64,000 nucleotides of DNA from contig CM040441.1 of assembly GCA_022749755.1 (NCBI GenBank), forward strand, positions 16,369,475-16,433,474, written 5' to 3'. This document shows positions 38,888 to 50,081 of this stretch, piece after piece. This stretch comes from Azadirachta indica. Its lineage: Eukaryota; Streptophyta; Magnoliopsida; Sapindales; Meliaceae. The notes under the pieces were generated by a model. The model did no database searches. It was given only the letters and a program-made list of their open reading frames with translations, and was not told the origin of the DNA. Position numbers and translations under genes: made by a program. How positions within the stretch are numbered: position 1 is the stretch's first letter; each line of letters starts with the position of its first letter.

Positions 38888-39150
38888 AATATTACATACC
38901 AAATGCTAATATACTCCAGTTACAAACTTTGTAGGAATCTCTTTCTCCATTGAAGATATCGAACTAGTGAAGTTTCCCGTTTCATGTAAACCCACAGAAC
39001 AATAGAGTGTTTACAATAATGCTATCACGAAATTTAAAAGAATAAATATCATTATATCGAACACATATTCACCAAAAATATCCATTTTAGACTTACAATC
39101 AGCTGTAAGACTCGAACCAGATCCTATATATTATGAAGCTGTACAGATTT
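38888..39150 (-). pseudogene. SPH copy c', fragment sister to copy c
   Basis: The sequence aligns closely to 36100-36355 (same AATATACTCCAGTTACA start, same GGAATCTCTTTCTCCATTG block, same GAACCAG..CCTATATATT end) but lacks the C-terminal end and the ATT expansion. It is interrupted by stops and frame changes. Like copy c it ends at the junction with a receptor-kinase fragment, so the SPH-kinase junction existed before the duplication. Confidence 0.75.
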
Positions 39151-39960
39151 TGCTGTGACCAGGGTTCCAATCTCCTTATATATGAGTTCATGGCAAGGGG
39201 TAGATTGGGTTAACTACGACATGTTTCTTCTTGTAACTTCGAGTGGCCAACTCGGTTCATGATTGCACTTAGAGCAGCTGAAGGTCTTGCTTAATTAATT
39301 ATCTCCATCATGATTGCAAACCTAGAATATATTATCCACCCTTATGTAAAATCTAATAATATTCCCCTTGACGAGTGTTGGAAACTGAGAAAAGTTAGCG
39401 GTCACAAGATTTGTTAACATCATGCTACAATTGGTACCATGAAGAAAAATCTGTAATTACCAACTACATGTTTGGTTATAGGAATTGTGTTTTCTTTCCT
39501 TACGTGTTTATTTTCTTTTCTTGTATATTTATGCATGCCTTATTTATATGTAGTTGTATCTTCTTACCTAAATATACAAAAAAGTGGATTTTTCTCCCTT
39601 TTTTTAATATGTCCCAACTCCATGTTTTTCATAGTATGAGAGCAAAATTATGGACATAAAACAGCTTCCGAAACAATGTCAGCAGTTGCAAAATTGAAGC
39701 GCATGTTGCATGGTGATTTTGGTTTGGCAAATGTGATTGACATGCCTCAATCAAAGTCAATGTCATCAGTTGCAGGATCATATGGGTACATTGCCCACGA
39801 TTCTTGTCCTAAAAATTGCTTTACTGTGCAAGATAGACCATCAATGTGGGAAGTTGTATCAATTAATGCTCATCGTGTCTAGTGAGAACGAAGGTATATT
39901 TATTCCTTCTCCACCTAACGAACATCCTCCAAAAGAAGAAGCTTCCTCAAGGTAGGTGAT
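39151..39960 (+). pseudogene. LRR receptor-like kinase fragment (kinase domain remnant)
   Basis: Plus-strand pieces of a plant LRR-receptor kinase domain in order: CDQGSNLLIYEFMARGRLG (about 39156-39210), WPTRFMIALRAAEGLA (39250-39283), the catalytic-loop region degraded to IIHPYVKSNNI (about 39330-39365), then after about 330 bp of non-homologous sequence GDFGLANVIDMPQSK and SMSSVAGSYGYIA (39710-39795), then a direct jump to QDRPSMWEVVSINAH (39830-39876) and a Pro-rich tail. HRD is lost (HPY) and subdomains VIII-X are deleted. A dead gene fragment, of the kind that closes the kinase of LRR-XI-like receptors. Confidence 0.82.
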
Positions 39961-40312
39961 CATATCCAGATTTTATTAGCCAGAAGATGATTGTTCTAGT
40001 GCTGATCCTTCCCCGTATTATTTGCGTAGCAAAGTTGATAGGATAAGATCGTTGTACATTGCTTTTTTTATCCTCATGAAACAGATAAAATTAATTAATG
40101 TTCTTTCAATCTCCGTTAGTTTATGCCATGGGAGGGTAATTCTTTTTTTTTTTTTTTCATGTTTTGATAGAATAAACATCAATTTCACTCAAAATTCAAA
40201 TGAAAATTTAAATATAGAAAATATTTAGTAAATATATATATATTTTTTGCAACAGAATTATAACATTATTAATCACTCAATATTTTTAAGGCATAAAATG
40301 TAGTGCACTGAT
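39961..40312. other. Short spacer
   Basis: Downstream of the kinase fragment and of SPH copy e. It aligns to 36500-36900 and contains a T run (40143-40158). No gene. Confidence 0.7.
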
Positions 40313-40708
40313 TTAGTCCCATCCAATACACTGTTCATCGGGATTGTAGAACCATCCACTCCAATGTGGCTGCAAACACGGACCCTTTTCTCTTATCTTC
40401 CATACACAAGAGAAGTTGCAGTAAATATAGTTTTTACCATCGTCTCTGTAGGCATCGAACCGATGTAATTTACCATTGAATGTCACTCCACAGAAATACA
40501 AGCTTCCTCCTAAAGGATTTGCGAAGAAGTCAAAAGAATATTTTTGATGAAATGAGAGACCATGTGAACCAAGATCATCATTCCCTGATTTACAGTGAAC
40601 CGCAAGATGTGAGCGCTGTGCCAAATCGTTGATAATCTCAACACTTGTAGCATTGCATGAAACAAGCAGAATGTTCGTTAGTATGATAAATTTGACCAAA
40701 GAACTCAT
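40313..40708 (-). CDS. S-protein homologue (SPH), intact, copy e
   Basis: Complete 131-residue gene without introns, as usual for the family. Residues 1-20 form a signal peptide (MSSLVKFIILTNILLVSCNA), so the product is predicted to be secreted. The mature part has the S1 hallmarks: VEIINDL, VHCKSGNDDLG, LSFHQKYSF, YFCGVTFNGKLHRFDAY, CVWKIREKGPCLQPH and a final CIGWD. Six Cys follow the signal, matching the disulphide-bonded fold of the family. The ATG is at 40708; a TATA-like box (CTATTTAAAG on the minus strand, 40774-40765) lies about 60 bp upstream. In poppy a relative is the stigma S-determinant; in other plants the role of most members is unknown. One of only two undamaged copies here. 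Confidence 0.93.
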   Translation of the reverse strand: MSSLVKFIILTNILLVSCNATSVEIINDLAQRSHLAVHCKSGNDDLGSHGLSFHQKYSFDFFANPLGGSLYFCGVTFNGKLHRFDAYRDDGKNYIYCNFSCVWKIREKGPCLQPHWSGWFYNPDEQCIGWD

Positions 40709-40764
40709 CTTAATCTATCTGTTTTGCTGTTTGGTGGTATCAAAAAAATATTAGGTTGTCATCT

Positions 40765-40774
40765 CTTTAAATAG
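40765..40774 (-). promoter_or_regulatory. TATA-like box of SPH copy e
   Basis: CTATTTAAAG on the minus strand, 57-66 bp upstream of the ATG. The same element at the same distance precedes copies b, d, f, g, h and j, together with a conserved CAATATTCCAATATTTT-like stretch just downstream. Confidence 0.6.
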
Positions 40775-41453
40775 AACAAGGTGTGACAAATATAGTGTTG
40801 GAGAAAAATGCTTTGAAAATTATTATTTAATTTTACGAGTTATCTATTAGAAATTTTTATAATTATATATATGATGGCTATAAATTTTAAATTACATTGT
40901 TAATCCGATCTATTATGTTTAGGGGTGTTCAGCGGGATCAAATTAAGCATATTTGACCAATTAAATTTACATATGATTCATCACTTGGCAGATTATAATT
41001 TTTTTAATTCAGCTCGATTCACCGTATAATAGAATCTAATTCAACTTGATCGGTTTAAAAAATTTTCAAATTCGATCTAATCTAATTCGATCCAAATAAA
41101 TTAAAAACTATTTAATTTTAATATTTATTATATTTCATAATTGAGAAAAGTGTATAATTCATGTGAACTTCTGAACAAATATACCCATTTAAAATAACAA
41201 AAATTAATATATAAATAAGTATAATTAGGTTCTTTTTTAATAAAAAAATTGTGTTTTGTTTAAAGTTACATCAAAAATAAAAAAAATGGTAAAAATAATA
41301 TCATGATAAGTTTACAAGAATATGATTAAAAACTATAATCCGATACACAATATTATTATCAATTTTGATTTAAACAAAAAAAAGTAAAATTGTAAATAAA
41401 AATATTGTTTGTTTGAAAAATAAATTAAAAATAAAATTGAGAAGAATAAAAAA

Positions 41454-41484
<31 letters not shown>

Positions 41485-42758
41485 GGGATGTGTATTTTAC
41501 CACTACTTTTGGGAAATCAGCACGCATCCCTTTGGTTTGTAGCACATGCTAGATTTCTGTAACTTAAAAAATAGGTTATTTAAAAAATTATGTATAATTA
41601 ATATTATCAAATTTTCTGTTAATTTTTTACAATTAATAATAAAAAAAGTTATGTTGTAAAATTTTTTCAATTAATTAGAAAATTTTATATTGTAAAATTT
41701 TTTAAATAATTTTTTATAGTAAATTTTATAATTAATGCTTAAAAATAGACAACAGATTTGAAAATGTTAATTATATGTAATTTTTTAAATAGATCATTTT
41801 AATTTAATGATTTATTTCATAATTTTATATAATTAAATAAATTAAATGGTCATTTTCCTTGAACCATAAACATATTTCATACCACGATAAAAACATAATC
41901 GTTAATAGTAGGTGAAAGAGAAGAGTGGCAGGCACGGCGGCCAAAAGATTAGGACATTAAGGTGGAGTACGCTTTTCTCCTTTTTTTTTTTCTTGTTTTT
42001 TATTTTATTTATTAATACTAAATTTGGATCGGGTTTATAGACTTATTAAAAATGGTTGAAGTAAAATTAACATATTATTAAGTTTATGGTAAATATTTTA
42101 TAATTTTATATAAATAAAATAATATTTTATCTAAAATATTATTAGATTAATTTCAACAGATTGGATCATATTCTTGTGGATTGACAATTTTAGTTCACAA
42201 TTGGATATATTATTAACCAGATTTTAGATTTTTGAATCCAAATTGATCTATTGATTCATTAAATTCAATAAAAATAGATTATATCGGGTCGAATTGAACG
42301 AATTTAGTGCATTAATCGGATCAAATTGAATTATCAATGATTTTAGTATAATAAACTTCAAAATGAATAAACAAATTAAGTAGAATAATATTAGTAAAGT
42401 GAATATTGATTAAGAAATATTTCAAATTTATTATTTTCCATTTATTAAAAATTTAATTACCATTATATATATTAGTTCAAATAATTAAATCTTAATTAAT
42501 GGGTAAATCCTTACTTATATTCTACACCTTATTTTAAAAAGGAAAGAAGAGAATTAACCAACAAAGAGATTAAGAAAAGCACATATAGATATATACTAAT
42601 TTCTTCACTGATACTAATTGATTCAACAAATTGACAAGAGCGCTTCTGCTTTTGCAACATGTTGCAATTATTATTATTATTATTATTATTTATTATTATT
42701 AATCACTGCATATGCTTAAGACATAATTAAAATGCATAGATTAGTAAGCATAATTGCC
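40775..42758. other. SPH-array spacer
   Basis: AT-rich. 40915-41200 and 42010-42350 contain diverged copies of a sequence like GATCGGTTTAAAAAATTTTC. (TA)n microsatellite at 41457-41484. 42570-42660 is the 3'-flank block repeated at 31170-31265, 38230-38330 and 50900-51000, and (ATT)n lies at about 42672-42700. No gene seen. Confidence 0.65.
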
Positions 42759-43093
42759 TTAATCTTCGCTGTAGTGTATACAGTATTCATCGGGAGACTC
42801 ATCGTGTGGCTGCAAACATGGACCCGTTTCTCTTAACTTCCATACACAGTCTATGCACCGAAGAGACTTAGTGTAGGCTTCGAACCAGCGTAATTTTCCA
42901 TTGAATGTCACTCCACAGATAAAAAAAGTTTCTATCCAAAAGCGAGCTGGCTTGAATTTGAAAGAATTGTTTTGATCAATGGAGAAAACATGTGGATCAA
43001 GATCATCATCCTTTTGATTTACAGTGAAACGTTAAATCTGAGCCCTGTGCCAAATCAGTGAATTAGGAAGATAAATTTTGTCAGAGAACCCAT
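42759..43093 (-). pseudogene. SPH copy f, signal peptide deleted, frameshift
   Basis: ATG at 43093 starts MGSLTKFIFLIH, then the end of the signal peptide and the first strand (VSCNADRVEIV in relatives) are deleted, shifting the frame. NDLAQGSDLTFHCKS is followed by a one-base insertion (AAATCAAAAGGATG). After that the S1 domain is open for about 85 codons: DDDLDPHVFSIDQNNSF, FFICGVTFNGKLRWFEAY, CIDCVWKLRETGPCLQPH, EYCIHYSED and TAA at 42761-42759. The C-terminal half looks well preserved, so inactivation may be recent. TATA-like box at 43153-43162. Confidence 0.85.
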
Positions 43094-43283
43094 CTTAATC
43101 TCTCTGTTTAATTTTTAGTATATGTTAATAAAATATTGGAATATTGTCTTTCCTTTATATAGAATAAACCTGCGTGACAGATGTAGAATGTTATACCTCT
43201 TGATAACTACGAATTAATTTTATACATAATTTTCTATTCTTTTCTTTTTCATAGTTAGAATATACATTAATATTATTGAAGAA

Positions 43284-43692
43284 TGTTGGGTCCATGGATC
43301 CGATGCCTATGGAGCTGACGTGTCACAGTCTTGCCAAATGCGTAGCTCCCTTGATTGAAGTCCCGACCTTGTTATGGGCTATCCATGTTAGGTCTATTTT
43401 AGGATCACAATCTAACAAAAAATAAGGTTAATAAAAACAAACTCAGTGCAGATAAAAACTCAAGGCAATAAGATACAAAATACAAAATAAAAACTCACAA
43501 TCAGAATGGAAGTAAATTAAAAGAATTTTAATTGAAGTTAAACAAAAAGAATTACTTAGATTAGGAAAAGGAAAAAGAACATATAAATAAAGAGGAAAAA
43601 CAAGAGAGGAGGACTTTTTGGGTCACTTTTTTCCACAAAATCTAAAAATTTACTAGTTGAAATCAAATAAAAAATGACATTTGGTATCAACT
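43284..43692. mobile_element. 409-bp unclassified insertion with 5-bp target duplication
   Basis: Compared with the related spacer at about 31830-31850, this unit has an extra 409 bp between two copies of AAGAA (43279-43283 and 43693-43697). The insert starts TGTTGGGTCC and contains a GC-richer first third ending CTAACA near 43417. The rest is A-rich. It has no coding potential. A solo or miniature LTR-type element is possible, but its right end does not read CA. Confidence 0.55.
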
Positions 43693-43697
43693 AAGAA

Positions 43698-45581
43698 AAT
43701 AGAAAAACATTGGTGGATTAAATATTAGTCAACATTTTTTGTTCTCATTTTGTTACTTCTTATTTTATTAACAGTTAATCACCTTTTCTATATTTTGTTA
43801 AAATTAATAATAGATCTTACGATAATCCTTATTCTCTTTTATTTTGGTTTTTGGTATTGGTATAATAGTCAAGATACATAAAAAGTTAAGAAGGAAAATA
43901 TTGATAGAGTTACTATTAATTAATATATATTCCTAATTTATTATTTCCTATTTATTAACAATTAATCGCTAATGCGGATAATCACCATTCTATATTTGTT
44001 CAAATAATTAAATCTTAATTAATGAGAGATGATCACTATTTATATTCTACACCTTATTTTAATGAAGGAAATGAGAGAATTAATTAGCAAAGAGATGAAC
44101 AAAAGCACAATGATAATACAATATTTATAATTAGGAAAATTAAAACATATCTCTCTTGAGGTGTGAGAAAAACTCGCATATACCTCCTTTGAACCGTAAG
44201 TTGAGTACTAGAGAAACGTTAAAATCATTAGCATTTTTGGACATTCCACCACCTTAACCATTTAATTTTGTGCAAGTCAATAATTAGAATCTAAAATTAA
44301 ATAGTAATATGTAATATTATCAATTCATCCACACTTTTTAACAATATTTGTCCAAAATTGTAAAAATAGTTTTGTAAATTAGACTAACATATATTTTTGA
44401 GTATCATAAACATAATTCATTCATGAAAAAGTAACCAACTATTTTATTTTTAATTTTTTATACTTTGAAAATTAATAATTATATTCATATTATAAATTTT
44501 AAAAATTTAAATAAGTAACATTAAACTTTTTAACTTTTATGTTTCATGTAAAGCGATGTAATATTTATCAATTGGATAAAAGATTTTTATAGTATTTTAA
44601 AAAAAAATTATTATGTTATTTTATTATATAACTGATAAATAATACATTGTTTAAAATAGTAAAATTCATATAGCATAGACCCACATTACACATATTTAAG
44701 CATACTATTAATATATAGGTTTTGTCTTGAATTTTGGTTCATTCTATAAAGGAAATAGTTGGGACATTTTGGACTTTTTATAAAATTTGAATGATCGACA
44801 AACGGTTAAGGAGAAATATGTGTGGATTTATCCAAACTGACCATCAATGTGTAGATTTCCAAAATCTGAGAGAAGGTATGTGTTAATTTTCTTTTATAAT
44901 TATATTATAATGTAAATAAAAATATATTAAGCTAAAAATATAAATAAATATAACAGATTACAAAATAAGATTTATATTTTAGTTATAACATATTGTAAAA
45001 TAAATAAACTTATATTTTAATTATAATATATTAATAAACATTAGTTATCAATGTGTTATAAAATAAAATATATTGTTATTTTAATATTTATTTTCAATTA
45101 GGTGTTGAAAATATTTTTTTAGCTAATTATTTTATATGGGTATAATTGTTATTTTTCATTTTTTAATAAATTAAAATGTTTATGAATATTTTTTAAAACT
45201 ATTAAAACGATTTTAGTTAATAGACTAAACTTTAAATACTCATATGATATTATACTTTACCTTGTCAACTAACCAGATATATATTATGAAAATAAAAAGG
45301 GGATCAGAGTATTAGATCAAATAAGAGGAAAAGATTAGGAATTCTCCCGACTACCTTAGTTATAGTTTTCATTAAACTTTATTATGTCTTTGTATTTATG
45401 TTTATTTAGCCTTTGTTTTGGCTCTAATTTGTCCTTTTTTTCTTAATTTAATTCTAGCCTCTCTCGAGACTTATTTTAAAAAATCAATATAATTTTTCTT
45501 AAATACTTAAATATTTTTTTTCTTAAATACTTAAATAAGTATACAATTTTTTGTTATAATAAATACGAATTTTGATAATTT
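43698..45581. other. SPH-array spacer
   Basis: Unit spacer; 43700-44100 resembles 31840-32270 and 57080-57430, and 44900-45560 resembles 60680-61240. No gene seen. Confidence 0.65.
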
Positions 45582-46251
45582 TTTTTAAATCAAGAATAAT
45601 ATATTTTTAATAGAATAAGGAGAAAGAGAGATTGCAAGACCAATCCTAAAGATTTTGAATACAAAAATATTGCAGTTCAAAAACAACATTAAGCTGAAGA
45701 AATTTGTTGCAAAGTAAAAGCCAAACAGTAGCAATTAACCAATGAAGCAGCAGTAAAAGAAGTCCTCCGAGCAATAGTTATGGGCTATCAGAAGTAGTAA
45801 AAGGTTGTGTAAACAATAAACAGAAGCAGTAAGCAGAGTAAGCTACTGATAAGTTGCCGTTTTCCTTGAAGAATAACTTATAAGCAGCAAATGCAAATAA
45901 TAGGTAAGCAACAGCCAAAAGCAGGGCAGCAACCCAAAGCAGAGCAGTGGCCACAAATAAAGAATCATCTGGAATTGAAACTCAATTCCACCATCAATAA
46001 TCAAAAGAACATTAGTCAACAACAGTGCCTAACTATCATCGTTAGAAAAATGCTCCACCCAGTTAAAACAAGAGCAGTAGTAAGACAAGGCTTAACCAGC
46101 AAAACATCTCAGTAAACCATAACAAAAAACTCAAAATAGGAAACCTTCAGAAGGTAGCAAAGAGGGAAAAATTGAATGAAAGAAGGATAATTCACTTTCT
46201 ATCCAAAGCTTGTGCCAGCCTCTAGACCAAGCTTCGTCTGCAACAAGAATC
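45582..46251 (-). mobile_element. 5'-truncated LINE-like insertion, left part
   Basis: Together with 48909-49060 this is one insertion, present again uninterrupted at 61378-62160 but absent from the related units at about 32820 and 58050. On the minus strand it ends with a short A-rich tail (T run at about 45582). It is rich in CAG and CAA triplets like the LINE 3' region at 17940-18480. The far part (48909-49060) translates on the minus strand as LGIHPRLARAPRPHVWVV, which resembles the linker before RNase H in plant LINEs. A LINE 3' end is the best guess; the assignment is tentative. Confidence 0.5.
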
Positions 46252-46950
46252 TGTCAAGAAGAAATAAGAGAAATTAATATAAATTTAATTCTTCCTACTA
46301 ACTTGAACCAAGATGAAGTAATCAAATAAATCAAAATAATAAAAACACTAAGAATAATCAAGTTAAAAAATACAAGAGATGCCAAATTTACGCGGAAAAA
46401 TCTCCCCTTCAATGTGAGTGACAGTAAAAAATTACGGTCGAAAAAATTTTCACTATCACAAAATAAGAAGTATCAGAGTCTTCTTTCTAGATTATAGTCT
46501 TAGAAACAAATAAGAACTCAATCACAAAGTGAGAGTCAAAGCAAAAAAAACCTCACCAAATACACTAATAGATGAACACCAAAGTGAAAGAGTCAAAATA
46601 AAACTGCAGAAAAAATTCTAAAAATCAGAGTTGTTGTGAATGTAACTTCTGGATGTGTTAGAGAGTTCTGATGGTCAATCATACCATCAGAATGAAGAAC
46701 TATGTGTATAGAATCTCCACGTAAAATTTGAGCCAAAATGGAGTTCAAATCGTCACCCGATTGTCAACTTGATGAAAACTGTGTAGAACTGAAATTTTCT
46801 GGAAAAGTGCTGTCTTTCTGTCTTACGGCTTGCACACCTCTTCTCACACAAACACACACCTTATATAACCATAAAACAAACCTAAAATCTCTAACCATAT
46901 GGGCATCAAAATTAGGCTTTCTCTAAATAAGAGTGAAGTCCAACCCAACA
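46252..46950 (-). repeat. 3' LTR of copia-3
   Basis: About 699 bp, plus-strand ends TGTCAAGAAG...CCCAACA, aligned along its length to 48211-48908. Confidence 0.9.
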
Positions 46951-46959
46951 AATCTCCCC

Positions 46960-48110
46960 CTTACGATTATTTGGAGAAATCCGTAATTCTGGAGATTAAA
47001 CGGCAAGTCTCAAGTTTGTCCCTCGATAATGACTTTGTCAACATATCAGCACCGTCAGGTGATATGGTTTTTATAGGATCACAAATATCAGAATGTACTA
47101 AATCAAGTACCTCAGGTCTTCGAGTCGGTAAATGGCTCTTGAATGAAACTCTGTGCTGTTTTCCTTCTAAACAATGCATACACTTCTTCAAGTGCACTTT
47201 CTTTACCCCAGGTAACACATTCTTCTTAACTAGCTCGGTTATCCCCTTCTCACTCATATGACATAACCACTTATGCCATAACTTAATTCTATCTTCATGA
47301 CTCAGCTGCGTGCACAATATCTTTAACAATTTTAGCTTGAGTAAGGTATAAAGAGGAATACTTCTTACCACTAGCCATAACCATAGCACCTTTAGTAAGC
47401 TTCCAATTATCTCCTGAAAACTTGTTGTTATAGCTAGCATCACAAAGCTTACCAACAGAAAGAAGATTAAGCCGAATATTTGGAACATGCTTGACATGCC
47501 TGAGAACTAACATGGAACCATTAGCTGTCTTCAAACAAATATCTCCAACACCTGCACATTGTGTTATTCCTTCATTAGCTATCCTGACATCTCCAAAATC
47601 ACCAGCTATATAGGAGGAGAAAAAATCCCTTCTAGCTGTAATATGAATGGAGGCACTACTATCTATCACCCAACTGGTCTCACTATGAGGAAAATTGATT
47701 GCATCATATTCTTGAACAGTCAAAATATCTTCAGGAGTAACATTAACTCTATCATCATCACTATTATAGTTGGTTTCTTTTATTTCCCTGGAATATATTC
47801 AAGTGATCAGTCACCAAAGTTCCATCTCTATATTTTAAGGCCATCGTCTGCTTTATAAAAAACACTTGTTATTTCCTGTTTTCCTAGCATACAATTGTTC
47901 TAATTTGTTCCAAAGCGTCTGAGTATTTTTCTCCCCACTTATATGGTTTAACACATTATCATCAATCCATTGCCTAATGTATACACAAATCTCTCGATGC
48001 ATTAAAGCCCATTCTTCATCTGTTTTATGATCAGGTTTCTTAGTGGCAAACATTGGTAGATAATAATCTTTGAGGTAAAGCAAATCTTCCATCTTACCCT
48101 TTCAAAGTGC
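46960..48110 (-). pseudogene. copia-3 gag-pol remnant with in-frame internal deletion
   Basis: On the minus strand: gag N-terminus (48092-47853, KLEQLYARKTGNN at its end), then protease (SWVIDSSASIHIT, where the catalytic DSG is changed to DSS), RLNLLSVGKL, and GAG-pre-integrase (LWHKWLCHMSEKGI, CLEGKQHRVSF). The first residues of integrase (VHSDICDPIKT) run directly, still in frame, into the last residues of RNase H (DGADMLTKSLSRDKLETC) and a stop at 46967. The zinc knuckle between gag and protease is missing, and there are frame breaks near 47850 and 47400. Confidence 0.88.
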
Positions 48111-48210
48111 ATAATTGGAACCATTCAAATTCATCATTCTACTTGCATTAACCTCTATTGTTCAAAACAAAACAATAATTTACTAACTGAACCTTGCTCT
48201 GATACCACTT

Positions 48211-48908
48211 TGTTAGGAAGAAATAAGAGAAATTAGTACAAATTTAATTCTTCCCACTTACTTGAACCAAGATGAAGTAATCAAGTAAATCAAAATAATA
48301 AAAACAGCAAGAATAATCAAGTTAAAAAACATAAGAGACACCAAATTTACATGGAAAAACCTCCCCCTCAATGTGAGTGAGAGTAAAAGACCGCGGCCGA
48401 AAAAATTTCCACTATCACCAAATAAGAGGTACTAGATTCTTCTTCCAAGATTACAGTTTTAGAAACAAATAAGAATTCAATCACAAAGTGAGAGTCAAAA
48501 AAGAAAAAACCTCACCAAATACACAAATAGATGAACACTAAAGTGAAAGAGTTAAAATAAGACTGCAAAAAAAATTCTGAAAATCAGAGCTACTGTGAAT
48601 GTAAATTTTGGGTGTGTTAAAGAGCTTTGATGGTCAATCACATCGTCCAGAATTAAGAACTATGTGTGTAAAATCTCCACATAAAATTTGAACTAACATA
48701 GAGTTCAAATTGCCATCCGATTGTCAGCTTGATGAAAAATGTGCAGGACTGAAATTTTCTGAAAAAGTGCCGTCTTTCTGTCTTACGGCTTTCACAACCC
48801 TTCTTACATACACACAGCTTATATAGCCACAAAACAAATCTAAAATCTCTAATCATGTGGGTATCAAAATTGGGTTTTTTCTAATTAGGAGTGAAGCCCA
48901 ACCCAATA
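48211..48908 (-). repeat. 5' LTR of copia-3
   Basis: About 698 bp, plus-strand ends TGTTAGGAAG...CCCAATA. Adjacent on the left is the PBS. Confidence 0.9.
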
Positions 48909-49075
48909 GAATCACCACAAAAATATTTCGAAGAAAAGGAAGACTGTGTGCCGAGTGCCATTGCAAAACCACCCAGACATGAGGACGTGGAGCACGAGCA
49001 AGACGAGGATGAATGCCCAAATTAGTTAAGACAGCAATATCAGAGCTTTTTAATTATTATTTTAGATAGATTTTG
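48909..49075 (-). mobile_element. 5'-truncated LINE-like insertion, right part
   Basis: Second part of the insertion split by copia-3. It matches 62018-62165 closely (AAAATATTTCGAA, GGAAGACTG, ACCACCCAGACATGAGGAC). It is followed by the normal SPH-unit spacer. Confidence 0.55.
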
Positions 49076-49678
49076 CTATTTATATTTCTTTATATATATA
49101 AAGTTATTTTTCTAATCCTTCTCCTTCCATTTTTTAAATTAAAATAATTATGAAATCATACTGTATTTTCACCTTTCCTTAATTATTTGCCTTCTAACTG
49201 AGGCTTTCATTAAAAAGAAGAAGAAATTGTAATTTTTAATTAAAGAAGATTGAATAACTTTTCATTTATTTTGGTCACACCTTAATTTTAAACATTCTTT
49301 TTAAAAACATTCATTATTATTATTATTTTATTTCTTTACTTTAATCAATCTCCGGGCCTGAAATGGCTAACAAAAAGAAAACGCAGGAGAAGCTGAATAA
49401 ACAACTATAAAGCAAAATGCAATTACTGCAGGAGGTAATTAGCAAAATACACAGCAAAAAATTAAAGAAACTTTTAGTTAACAATCAATCAAATCAGAGA
49501 ATTAAATTAATAATATTAAAAGATGTTACATAACAATCATAAATAAGTGCCCAAGTTATCCACTATATGGATTAGTTTAGTAAATATATATTTTTTTTTG
49601 CAACAGAATTATTAATATTATTAATCACTCAATATTAATTCTTAAATAAGACATATATTGCATGTATAGGGTAGGGCA

Positions 49679-50081
49679 TTAATTTAATCTCCGTGGAATA
49701 AAACGTTCAGTGGGAAACTCAACGATTGGAAATTTAAATGACTGCAAACGTGGACCTGTTTCTCTTAATTTCCATACACAATTTTCGCAAAGAATAAACT
49801 TGGTGTAGGCATCGAACCAATTAATGTAAATCTCCATTGAATGTGATTCCACAGAAGAACAAGGTTCCTTTGAATATATTTAGCCCGAATTTAAAAGAAT
49901 ATTAATTTTGATGATGGAGAGAACATGTGCACCAAGATCATCATCTCAGGATTTACGGTGAACCGTTAGATCTGAGACCCGTGCCAATTCATTGACAACC
50001 TCAACACGTTCACCATTTGCATGAAACAAGTAGTAGCATGATACTAATAAGCAAGATAAATTTGCCCAAATAAGAACCCAT
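49679..50081 (-). pseudogene. SPH copy g, frameshifted
   Basis: Near twin of the copy at 62776-63177 and close relative of copy b. ATG at 50081, signal peptide, then the same break at TGCAAATGG. The conserved HCKS becomes HRKS (plus-strand ATTTACGGTGAACC). The S1 frame is further shifted at a short insertion (AATATTAATTTTGATG) near 49903. The CGVT Cys codon is kept in one frame, and the tail ends RLN with TAA at 49681-49679. The TATA-like box is slightly changed (50137-50146). Not functional. Confidence 0.87.

Larger units (their letters stand above)
46252..48908 (-). mobile_element. Ty1/copia element copia-3, internally deleted, TSD GAATC
   Basis: Minus-strand element of 2657 bp. LTRs 48211-48908 (5') and 46252-46950 (3'), PBS 48207-48196 (TGGTATCAGAGC), polypurine tract just left-adjacent to the internal side of 46950 (AGGGGGAGATT on the minus strand). 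A perfect target duplication GAATC lies at 46247-46251 and 48909-48913. The duplicated unit at about 62010 keeps the empty site with a single GAATC. The internal region is only 1260 bp, against more than 4 kb in complete elements: integrase core, RT and most of RNase H are gone. A non-autonomous deletion derivative. Confidence 0.94.

Noticed and set aside
36014..39960. Functional self-incompatibility locus with linked SPH ligand and receptor kinase
   Set aside because: Both the SPH and the kinase pieces here are fragments; no intact receptor gene is in the window, so a working recognition pair is not supported.
45891..46115. Gln-rich plus-strand frame, repeated at 61672-61902, as a conserved gene
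   Set aside because: Its conservation comes from duplication of the whole LINE-like insertion; the frame is antisense to that element and reflects CAG/CAA-rich DNA.
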